A stretch of 19,411 bases of DNA from positions 12,943 through 32,353 of the forward strand of contig MU119656.1 of the NCBI GenBank assembly GCA_014904845.1, read 5' to 3'. Numbering within the stretch: the stretch's first letter is position 1; the number at the start of each line of letters is the position of its first letter. Below are positions 1 through 9,991 of the stretch, one piece after another. The position numbers were made by a program, and so were the translations under genes. The notes under the pieces were generated by a model that was not told the origin of the DNA, searched no databases, and saw only the letters and a list, made by a program, of their open reading frames with translations. The stretch comes from Acephala macrosclerotiorum (taxonomy: Eukaryota; Ascomycota; Leotiomycetes; Helotiales; Mollisiaceae).

Positions 1-400
1 TATATTCGTTTTAATATTAATTATCTCAAGTAATTTAATACGTAATTTTTATAAATTAATATTTTTTTACAATTTCGCAATTTTATAATCAAATTATTTA
101 ATCTCGAATAATATAATTAAAACAAAAAAATTTTATTAATTGATTTTTAATTTTCGATTTTTAATAATTTAAATTTTTTTTTAATAATAATAAAAAATAA
201 AATACACAAATCGCATATAAACAATTTATTTCTTGATATCGTTTTATTAATATAAAAAAATAATAAAATACAAAATAAAAAAATTCAATTATAAATTAAT
301 TCGTTTTAATTAATAAATTAAATTTATTCGAAGTAATTCGTAATTCGTAAATCAATTTATCGATTAATCAAAATCAAAATAAAAAAAGTTATTAATTAAT
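1..400. other. Featureless AT-rich DNA left of the repeat
   Basis: No open frame, RNA gene or repeat unit is recognisable here. The stretch is almost all A and T. Most of the scattered C and G bases are in CpG, the same composition as the rest of the window. It is probably further mutated repeat or intergenic DNA; its original identity cannot be recovered by eye. Confidence 0.6.
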
Positions 401-444
401 CTATAGTAAGTAAAAACTCTTTATATATTAAAAAACACGTAATC

Positions 445-466
445 AATACTACTCTCGAAATTAGTT
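445..466. repeat. Short direct repeat, copy 1 (partner 2105-2126)
   Basis: A 22-base block here, starting AATACTACTCTCGAAATT, recurs at 2105-2126 with 20 of 22 bases the same. Both copies sit in patches that retain unusually many non-CpG C bases (CACGTAATC here, GCTAGC just before the second). The block lies close to the presumed left end of the long repeat, so it may be a terminal or subterminal element motif. Confidence 0.5.
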
Positions 467-1037
467 ATTTACAAAGATTTTTGAAAAAAATATATATAAT
501 TTTATTATATTATCGATTTTTTTCGATTTTAAAATATATTTTATTTAAAATTATTATAAACGTAAATTTATAATTTTATTTAATAAACTTTTTATAATAA
601 AATAAATTAATTTATTTTTTAAATATTATAAAAAAAATTTTAACGTATTAATTTTTAAATACGCTAATTTTATAATAATAATCGTAAAAAATTCGAAATT
701 TAATCTCGATAATATCGTTTAATTCTTTTTATATTTTTTATTATTATTATAAATTTTTATTAAATTCGTAATTAATTTAATAAATATATTCAATTAATTT
801 AATTATTAAAATATATCGAGTAATTAATAATAAAAATTATTATTAAAAATATATAAAATAAAATAATTAATCGAAATTAAAAATTTTATATTAATTTTAA
901 AAAAGTATTTAAATAAATAATATATTTTTAAATAATTATATATTTTAAAATAATAAAATTTAAAGTAATAAAATCGAAATTAATAAATATTAAAATAATA
1001 CAAATTAAACGTATTTTAAATTATATTTTAAATTAAA

Positions 1038-1058
1038 TTTTTTTTTTTTTTTTTTTTT

Positions 1059-1104
<46 letters not shown>
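1038..1104. repeat. Poly-T tract (T21-AA-T44)
   Basis: Twenty-one T, then AA, then forty-four T. At the matching place in the right repeat copy (6591-6612) there is instead a TA dinucleotide run, after the same preceding block AATTAAACGTATTTTAAATT. The site is a hypermutable simple repeat that went different ways in the two copies. On the minus strand it reads as poly-A, which could mark an old retroposed tail, but no body of such an element is evident. Confidence 0.9.
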
Positions 1105-1108
<4 letters not shown>

Positions 1109-1428
1109 ATTTTTCGAGTTTTTTAATAATTGATTATTTATTTATAATTATAAAAATTTTATTATTACAAAAATAATTTCATAAATTTTTAATAAAATTT
1201 ATAATTATTAAAAATAATATTTTTTTTATATATTTTATAAAATTCTCTCGAAAATAATTTTATAGTATATCGTTAATACAATTTTTTCTTTTATAGAATT
1301 TTATTATATATAAAATAAATTTATTAATTTATTTTTTATTAAAGTTTTTTAATATAAAATCGAATAATTTTTTTTATTTCGTTTTATTATAATCGTATTT
1401 CGATTTTATTTCGAGTAATATTTTAATT

Positions 1429-1570
1429 AAATAATAAATATAATAATTCAATTAATTAATTAATCGAATTTTTTATAAATTTAATTGTTTTATAAAATAA
1501 ACGTAAATTTAAATCAAATAATAAATATAATAATCTAATTAATTATTTAATCGAATTTTTAAAAATTTGC
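1429..1570. repeat. Partial 87-bp tandem duplication inside the repeat
   Basis: The block beginning AAATAATAAATATAATAAT starts at 1429 and again at 1516, a period of 87 bases. Similarity runs for roughly 50 bases through the TTAATCGAATTTTT motif and then fades. The right copy shows the same arrangement (near 7125 and 7210), so this duplication predates the splitting of the two long copies. Confidence 0.65.
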
Positions 1571-1955
1571 GCGATATTAAAATCTCGTTTTTACAAAAAA
1601 TAAATTTTATAATTCGATAATATTTAAAAACGTAAAATAAATTTTTTTTAGTGCATTTTTTAAAGTATAACGATTTTTCAAAATATTTTTTTTTAAATAA
1701 AAATTTTATTATTTCGTAATTAAAAAACAATTACTAATTAATATTAATATTATTAAAAATATTTATTATTAATAATAAACTAAAAACGAGAATATAAAAT
1801 AATTTTAATTATATTCGTTAAATTGTAATTAATTATTTAAAAAAACGCGTAAAAATTAAAAAAATATAATTTCAATTTTAATAAAACGATATTAATTCGT
1901 TTAAAATTAGTATTGTATGTAATTACTAAATTATTATTATATTTATATTAATAGT

Positions 1956-4900
1956 TTTTTTTTATAATAAGAATTAAATTAATTTAATTAAATAAAAAAA
2001 ATCGTTTTTATTTTTTTTTATTGTAATTTATTAATACGTAAAACTTATTAATATTTTAATATAAAAATCATATAATAAAACTTTAAAAATAACGCTAGCA
2101 AATTAATACTATTCTCGAAATTCGTTGGAAATTATAATCGTCGAAATTAAAATAATTTTTCTTTTTTTAATTTTATAAATCAAATAATAAAACTTTTAAA
2201 ATATAATATAAAAATATATATTTTTTTTTTTTTTTATTTTTTTTTTTAATTTTTTATACTATTTTTATCGTTTTTTCTTTTTTTAATTTTTTTTTTATTC
2301 GAATCTTAAAATGATTTATATTTAGAAACTTTTTTTAAAGTTTTATTAAATATTGATTTTATTATAATATTTATCGAATTATTTTAATTATTAATTTATT
2401 GAATTTTTTATAATTTTTTATATTTATACGATTAATAAAAAATTATAATATCGATTATAAAACTTTTTTTTTTAATCGTTTTTAATTTAATTAAATACTT
2501 GTAAAACGAATATAAATTTATATAAACAATTATTAAAATATTAAAAATATCGAATTATTAAATAATTATATCGATTTTTTTTATTATATTATATATTTTT
2601 AAAATTAAAATACTTTTAATAATACGTTTGTTTTTAATAGAATTATAATAAATAAAATTCTTTTTGATCTCGAATTTTTTATTATTTAATTATCGTTTAT
2701 TTATGAAAATAATTTTATATTTAATTTAAAAATTAAAATTTTTATTATTTGTAAATAAATTATCGATAAAAACGAAAAATTTCGTCGTAAATAAATTCAA
2801 AATAATATATTTAAATTTTTAATTCAAGTTTTTAATTTATTATTTCAATTTTTTATTTAATATAATAAATTTTTTTTATTAAATTTTAATATTAAATAAT
2901 AATAAATAAATCGAGTATTATTTCAAATTAATAAATTGTAATAATATAAATTTTTTTAATACGCTATTTTTAATATTTAATTTATAAATTTAAAAATTTA
3001 ATATTTATTAATTTAAATTTTTTATTTTAATTTTTTTATTATAAATAAATTATATTTTTATTTTTAATTAAAATATATTTATTAAAAATTTAATATTATT
3101 AAATTTATTTTTTTTAAAATAAAATTTTTTTTTTATTAAAATAAATTTATTATCGATTTACATTTTTATAATACTAAAAAAATTTTTAATAATCGTAATT
3201 AAAAAATAAAAATCGTATATTAATATAATTATAAATAGTTTTTTTTATAATATTTATAATATATAATTTATTAATATATTTTTATTTTAATAATATTATA
3301 TAAAAATATTAAAATTATTAAAAAGTTATTATTAATTATTTATAAATTAAATAATATTACGAAATTATATTTTAATTTTTTTATTTAAAAATTAAATTAA
3401 AAAAAATATTAAAATAATAATTACTCGTTAATTAATTTATTAAATCGTAAAAAATTAAATTAAATTTTTTTTTATTATTATTATATTTTTAAATTATTAA
3501 TTTTAACTTTTTATAAAAAATATTAATAGTTTTATTTTTAATTCTATTAATTAATTTCAAATTAAAAATACGAATTTTAATATATTTAATTAAATCGTAT
3601 TTAATGAAATTAAAAAACAATTTATAATTAAATTATTAAAAAAAATTTTTAAAACGTTTTAAATAATTATTTAAAAATTGTAATTATTTTTTTTTTATAG
3701 TTTTTATATATTTTTTATATAAATTTTATATTGAATTTTTTTTATTTATTATAAATATTATAAAAATTTTAATTTTTTTAATAATAATAATAATAAATTA
3801 TTTATTAAAATTTTTAAAATTTTTATTATTATTTTTAATAAAATATTATTTTTTATTAAATACGTTTTTATTACGTTATTTTTTTAATCGTTTTTAATTA
3901 TATTATTAAATTAATTTTTTATTTAATTCGTTTAATAAAAGAAATATAAAAATTTTTTTTTAATTATAATTTTAATCGTTATTTTAATCGTCGTTTTAAA
4001 TTTTTAATATTTTTTTTTATATAATACGATTTAATAATTATAAATCGAAAATTAATTAATTCGTAAAATATATTAATTATATATATTTTATTATCGATTA
4101 TTAGTAATTAATATAAATTTTTTTTATTTTTTTTATTTTATATATTTAATACGTATATTTGAAAAAATTAATAAATTTAATATAAATTTTATATTTAAAT
4201 TTTTTTTATTACGAACGTATTATTAATTTAACGTTTAATATATAAATAATATATTTTTTTAATAATTAATATTAATAATATATTATTATTAATTATTTTA
4301 AAATAAATTTTAAAAATTAATAATATAAATATAATATTATTTAATTTTATAAATTCGACGTAATAAAATATATTATTTTTTTTTATTTTTTTTATATTAT
4401 TATAAATTTCAACGAATATTTTTTTAATTTGAATTATTATTTTTTTAACGTTTTATTGAAATTTTATAGACGAGAAATTTTTTTTCGTATTATAAACGAA
4501 ATAATTAAATAATTTTTAATATATATCGATTTAATATATATAAAAAATATTTTATATCGTTTTCGTAAATATATTTTTTAAAAATTTAACGATTTAAAAT
4601 ATTGTAAACGAGTTTATTATTTATAAAATTAATTTTTTATTTAAATACAAAATATTAATAATAATCGAATAATTAAATTTATAATTATTTTATAAAATAA
4701 ATTTGAATTTTCTAAGAAATTATTTATATATTTAATAGTAATAATAATATTTAATAAAATATTATATATATTTAATATTTATATTATAATTAATTCGTTA
4801 AAAAACTTTTATAAAACGTTGTATTAATAAATATTTAAAACGTTTATATAATTAATATAATTTAATATTAATATAATAATATTTAAAAATGTTTTTATTT

Positions 4901-5954
4901 TCGTATAATAAAAACGATTTTATTTTTTTGAATTAAAATATTTTTAAAATTATTAAATTTTATATTTATATTATTTATATTTTAAATATAAAATAAAAAT
5001 AATATAAAATATAATAATTTTTAATAAAATATTAATATATTTTATATTATTTTTATAAATCGAATTTTATAAATTTTAATTATTAATATATCGAATTAAA
5101 TTTTATAATTAAATTTTTATAATATTAAAAATTATAATTATTCGATAATCGATATTTTAATAATTTCGTTATTTAATATAATATTTTAAAAAACTTTTAA
5201 TAAATATCGATTTTCGAAAATAAAATAAAAATATTCTTTTAATTCGAATTATAATAATAAAATATTAAATATATTTTTTCTCGTAATTATATAACGAGTA
5301 AATTAATTGTTTAAAATAATTATTATTTATATATTATCGATTTTTTTTAAATTTTATAACGAAATAATTATATTTATTTTCAATTTTTATATTTATAAAT
5401 TATTAATCGAATTTTATTTTATTTTTTATTTTTTAAATTTTTAATAATAAATAATAATAATATTTCAATTTATTTTAAATTAAATTTATTATTATTTATT
5501 TATTAAATATTTTATTAATTAATATTTCGATTTATTATAAATATAATTTTTTTTTAATATAATTTTTTTTAATATTTACGTTTTTTATAATATTTATTAT
5601 AAAAATTTTCTCGATTTTATTTTTATTTTTTATTGTATTTTTCATATATATAATTAATTTAATTTTAATTATATTTTTCGTATTTATTTTTATTATTTTT
5701 ATTTTAATTGAAAATAATAAAATATTATTATATTTTATGTAAACGCGTTATAATACTAATTATAAAACGTAATTTAATATAAATACTTTGAAAATATTAA
5801 TAAATTTATATAATACGAAATTATATTTTTTAATATTTTAATAAATATTAATAATTTAATTGTGAAAATTATATTTTATTTAATATTTCAAAAATAAATT
5901 ATTTTAAATTTTTCGTAATTACTCGAAAAATAATTAAAAATAATTTAATTTGAT
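1956..5954. other. 4-kb spacer between the two long repeat copies, no recognised gene
   Basis: All frames on both strands are full of TAA stops and no RT, integrase, transposase or helicase motif could be recognised. The plus frame through about 4480-5300 has a few open runs near 40 codons, but nothing in the translation is diagnostic. The block at 2105-2126 repeats 445-466. If the flanking repeats are LTRs, this would be the inside of an element of about 7.3 kb; if they are DNA elements, it is spacer. No primer-binding site or clear polypurine tract is visible beside either copy, so the LTR reading is unproven. Confidence 0.5.
2105..2126. repeat. Short direct repeat, copy 2 (partner 445-466)
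   Basis: Matches 445-466 at 20 of 22 positions. The two mismatches are C/T and A/C. The neighbouring bases GCTAGC (2094-2099) and GTTGGAA just after keep non-CpG G and C that are rare elsewhere. This hints at a second element end about 150 bases beyond the right limit of the left long repeat copy. Confidence 0.5.
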
Positions 5955-6590
5955 TTTCGATAAATTCTTTGAAATAATTCGTAAAAACGTAATATTTTTT
6001 TATAAAAATATATATAATTATCGATTTTTCTCGATCTCGAAATATATTTTAATTAAAATTATTATAAATATAAATTTATAATTTCGTTTAATAAGTTTTT
6101 CATAGTAAAATAAATTAAATTATTTTTTTAAATATTATAAAACTTTTTTTAATATATTAATTTTTAAATATATTAATTTTATAATAATAATCGTAAAAAA
6201 TACGAAATTTAATATTAATAATATTATATAATTTTATTTTTTATTTTTTATTATCGTTATAAATTTTTATTAAATTTATAATTAATTTAATAAATATATT
6301 TAATTGATTTAATTATTAAAAAATATCGAATAATCGATAATAAAAATTATTATTAAAAATAATATACGTATTCGATTAAAAATAATATTAATTTATAAAT
6401 TAAAAATATATAAAATAAAATAATTAATTGAAATTAAAATTTTTATAATTATTTTAAAAAAAATATTTAAATAAATAACGTATTTTTAAATAATTATATA
6501 TTTTAAAATAATAAAATTTAAAATAATAAAATCGAAAATATTAAATATTAAAATAATATAAATTAAACGTATTTTAAATTATATTTTAAA

Positions 6591-6612
6591 TTATATATAT
6601 ATATATATATAT
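6591..6612. repeat. TA dinucleotide microsatellite
   Basis: About ten TA units, at the place corresponding to the poly-T tract at 1038-1104 of the other repeat copy. Both are preceded by the same conserved block. Confidence 0.85.
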
Positions 6613-6971
6613 TTTTTAAATTTTAAATTTTTTTTATTTATTTATAATATTTATTATTATTAATAAATTTCTCGAATTTTTTAATAATCGTTTATTTATT
6701 TATAATTATAAAATTTTTATTATTATAAAAATAATTTTATAAATTTTTAATAAATTTTATATTTATTAAAAAAAAGATTTTTTTATATATTTTATAAAAT
6801 TCTTTTAAAATATATTATTAATATAATTTTTTTTTTTATAAAATTTTATTATATATAAAATAAATATATTAATTTATTTTTTATCGAGATTTTTTAATAT
6901 AAAATCAAATAATTTTTTATAATTTAATTTTATTATAATCGTATTTCGATTTTATTTTAAATAATATTTTA

Positions 6972-7119
6972 TAATTTAAATTTAATTTAATTCGAGTTTA
7001 AAAAAATTAAAATTCGTAATATAATTAAAATATTATTATTATATTTTTAAATTATATAATAAACGTATAAAATTATATTTATTAAAAATATAAATAAATA
7101 AATTTTTAATAATATTTTA
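6972..7119. other. Extra segment present only in the right repeat copy
   Basis: The left copy runs directly through TAATATTTTAATTAAATAATAAATA (around 1417-1440). The right copy has TAATATTTTA, then about 148 further bases, then TAATATTTTAATTAAATAATAAATA. This is either an insertion with a flanking duplication of about 10 bases, or a deletion in the left copy between short repeats. The segment has no recognisable content beyond AT-rich DNA with a few CpG. Confidence 0.5.
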
Positions 7120-7430
7120 ATTAAATAATAAATATAATAATTTAATTAATTAATTAATCGAGTTTTTTATAAATTTAATTATTTTACGTAATAAATATAA
7201 ATTTAAATCAAATAATAAATATAATAATTTAATTAATTATTTAATTAAATTTTTAAAAATTTACGCGATATTAAAATCTCGTTTTTATAAAAAATAAATT
7301 TTATAATTTAATAATATTTTAAAATATAAAATAAATTTTTTTTAATAAATTTTTTAAAATAATTATTTTTAAATAGAAATTTTATTATTTCGTAATTAAA
7401 AAACAATTATTAATTAATATTAATATGATT

Positions 7431-7511
7431 AAAAATATTTATTATTAATAATAAATTAAAAATATTTATTATTAATAATAAATTAAAAATATTTATTATT
7501 AATAATAAATT
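7431..7511. repeat. Three perfect tandem copies of a 27-base unit
   Basis: The unit AAAAATATTTATTATTAATA followed by ATAAATT occurs at 7431-7457, 7458-7484 and 7485-7511 without a mismatch. The left long repeat has a single copy near 1755-1781, with one C (AAACT) where all three units here have T. The three copies carry the same mutated state, so the expansion probably came after most of the C-to-T mutation. Confidence 0.95.
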
Positions 7512-7610
7512 AAAAATAAAAATATAAAATAATTTTAATTATATTTATTAAATTATAATTAATTATTTAAAAAAACGCGTAAAAATTAAAAAAAATATAA
7601 TTTTAATTAA

Positions 7611-7674
7611 ACGACACTAGTTCGTTTAAGACTAGTATCGCACGTGACTATTAAATTACTATTGTATTTATAGT
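7611..7674. repeat. Less-mutated terminal block of the right repeat
   Basis: This block keeps CpA, CpT, TpG and ApG bases that are nearly absent around it. It contains ACTAGT twice (7616-7621 and 7631-7636) and the palindrome CACGTG (7641-7646). Its reverse complement resembles the presumed left end of the other copy: both run CACGT, then ATACTA, then CGAA and TAGT (436-466 on the left). The matching left-copy end (about 1880-1955) is more decayed. It is best read as the end of a mobile element, an imperfect terminal inverted repeat of pogo/Fot1 type by general look. Confidence 0.5.
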
Positions 7675-9664
7675 TTTATTTTAAATTCGATAATAAAATA
7701 TATTTTTATAATTAAATTTTTTTTTTAATATTTTTAATTTATTTTAAATTATAAATTTACTTTTCATAATAATTTTTAATTATTAATAAATTATTTAAAC
7801 GCGAATTAAATTTAATAATAAAAAATTTAACGATTAATTAATAATTTCGTTTTTAATATTGAAAATAATATTATTAATTAATTTTTTAAAAAATAAATTA
7901 TAATTATTATTTATTATAATAATTATAATAAATTTATTTTTATAAAAAAAATTTTATTTTTATAAAAAATAATTATTTTTATATTCGAATAAAATAAATT
8001 CAATTTTAATATATATTTATAAACGAATAATTTATTAATAATTTTATTAAATTTTTATTTAAAAAAAAATTTAATTTTTTTAAAATTGTAATTAATATAA
8101 AAAAAATATTTTAAATTAATAAATTATTTATTAAATTAATAATCGATTTATCGTTTTAATATTATATAATTTTTAATAAAAAAAAATTTTTTCGATCGAA
8201 ATATAATTTAATATAAATTTAAATATTTATAATAAATATTTTTTTATATTAAAAATACAAATTAAAAAATTTTTTTTTTTTTTTTATATATTTATAAAAT
8301 TATAATTAAATTATATAAAAAATTTCATCAAATTAATTTATATATTATATTAAAATATATTTATAATATAAATATATTTTTCGTTTATTATTATTATTAT
8401 TTTTTAAATAATTTTAAATATAATTTTAAATAAAAAATATATATTTTAATTATACGATTATTTATAATAATAATTAAATTAAATTATTTTAAATTTATTA
8501 AAAAAAAAATATATATATATATATTAATTTTAATTATTTAATAGTTTTTAATAATTTAATTTATAAAATTCGTCGATAATTAAAAAAAAACGAATTAAAA
8601 TTATAATTTTTTTAAAAAGTTTTATTTATTTAATAATTTTTAAATCGAATTTTTAAATTGTAAAATAATAAAAAAATTAAAAAAAAATTAAAAAATCGAA
8701 ATTTATAAATATAATAAAAATTAATATATTTTATATTAAAAATAAAAATTGAATTAAAATTAAAAATTATTAAAAAAAATATATTATAAAACGTTTAAAC
8801 GATTATTTATATAAAAATTAATAAAAAAATCAAATTTTAAATTTATAATTATAATATTTTAAAATTATTGAAATTAATATTTTCGATTTATTTATTAATA
8901 TATAATAAAAATTTATTGATTTTATTTAAAGTACTCGAAATATTATTTTTAATCGAATATAAATTATTAATTATTTTAAAAAAAAACTCAAATAATATAT
9001 ATTTTAATAAAAATTTTAAATAATTATAAAAAAAATTTTATATTAAAAATTAAATTAATTAATTATAAATTTTTAAAAAATCTCGAAAATTTAATTTTTT
9101 ATTATTAATATTATTATAATTGAATAAAAAAATTTTTCGAGTATCGTTTATTAATAAAATTCTTTTTTTTATTAATTATAATAATTTAATTATACGATTT
9201 CAATTAATATTTTTAATTTTTAATTTTTTTTAAATTTTTTAATTCGATTACGATTAAAAATTAAAATAAATATAATCGAAATAATAAAATTATTAAAAAA
9301 TTTTTAATAAAAAAAATATAATCGAATATTAAATTTTTATTAATAAATTTTCAATTATTAATAATTTAAATTTTATTTTATTTTTTATAAAATAATTCGA
9401 AATATTTATTACGATTTTAAATAAAAAATTTATTTCAATTTAAAATATTTTATATAATAATTATTCGAATAATATAAATAAAATCAATATTATAATCGAA
9501 TATTTTTTAATTGAATTCGAATTAATTTATAAATAATTAATTAAATAATAAAATTTTTTTTTAATTATAAAAATTATTCGATTTTTATAATTATTTGAAA
9601 ATTTTAAAACGATTTTTTTTATAATATTTTTATTAATTTATTTATAATTTATTATAACGTATAA

Positions 9665-9991
9665 ATATATTTTAAATATATTTTTTTTATAAACGAAATA
9701 ATATTAAATATCGATATATTTAATTCGAATATGAAATTGAAAATCTTTTATAAATATAATAATATTTTAATTATTTTTATAAATAATAATAATATTAATA
9801 TTTAAATTATTAAAATCAATTTATTTAAAAAAGTTTTAAAATTAAATAATTTTTTTAATTACGTTCGTTTTTTTAATATATTCGATTTTATAAAATAAAA
9901 TAAAAATTATAAATTAATATTTAATAAATTAATTAATAATTATCGATTTTATATTAAAAACGTAATTAAATATCGATTGTTAATTTAATCG
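9665..9991 (+). pseudogene. Possible decayed coding trace, unidentified
   Basis: In one plus frame about 109 codons are interrupted by only two stops, both TAA (9803-9805 and one near 9899). Nearby frames have a stop about every nine codons. TAA can arise from CAA by the C-to-T change seen throughout, so both stops could be mutated glutamine codons. The translation is rich in Asn, Ile, Lys and Phe, as any such DNA would give, with fragments such as FNYVRFFNIFDF and YRFYIKNVIKYR. I do not recognise a family. The run may be chance. Confidence 0.25.

Larger units (their letters stand above)
401..1955. repeat. Left copy of a long direct repeat (decayed mobile element)
   Basis: This segment aligns in the same orientation with about 5955-7674. 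Clear shared blocks include the stretch after 510 (TATCGATTTTT, then AATATATTTTA), the stretch before the poly-T (AATTAAACGTATTTTAAATT), the CGCGATATTAAAATCTCG block near 1570, and AAAAACGCGTAAAAATTAAA near 1845. Homology stops at TAGT (1955 here, 7674 in the other copy). The left limit is less certain: 401-480 is only weakly matched on the right. Many differences between copies are CpG in one and TpG, CpA or TpA in the other, as expected of two copies mutated independently. No transposase domain could be recognised inside it. It could be a pogo/Fot1-like DNA element with poor inverted ends, or one of a pair of very long LTRs flanking 1956-5954. Confidence 0.75.
5955..7674. repeat. Right copy of the long direct repeat
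   Basis: Same orientation and block order as 401-1955. It is longer for two visible reasons: an extra segment of about 148 bases at roughly 6972-7119, flanked by TAATATTTTA on both sides, and a threefold copy of a 27-base unit at 7431-7511 where the left copy has one. At 6591-6612 it carries a TA run in place of the left poly-T. The last 64 bases are far less mutated than the matching end of the left copy. No coding domain is recognised. The left boundary is approximate, because matching is strong from about 6003 and only weak before it. Confidence 0.75.

Noticed and set aside
1539..1730. 63-codon minus-strand open frame inside the left long repeat
   Set aside because: The fragment NEILISRKFLKIRL faintly resembles the basic C-terminal tail of pogo-type transposases. 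But the rest of such a protein would have to lie at higher coordinates, past the end of the repeat, and the matching part of the right copy is not a clean open frame. Likely chance.
4480..5300. Plus-frame stretch with some 40-codon open runs, considered as a decayed transposase
   Set aside because: Roughly twenty stops and no conserved motif of piggyBac, MULE or Tc1-mariner families could be matched; the evidence is no better than base composition.
8560..8590. FVDN-like codons considered as a second RT active site
   Set aside because: The surrounding translation in that frame has none of the neighbouring RT blocks, and a four-residue match is expected by chance.
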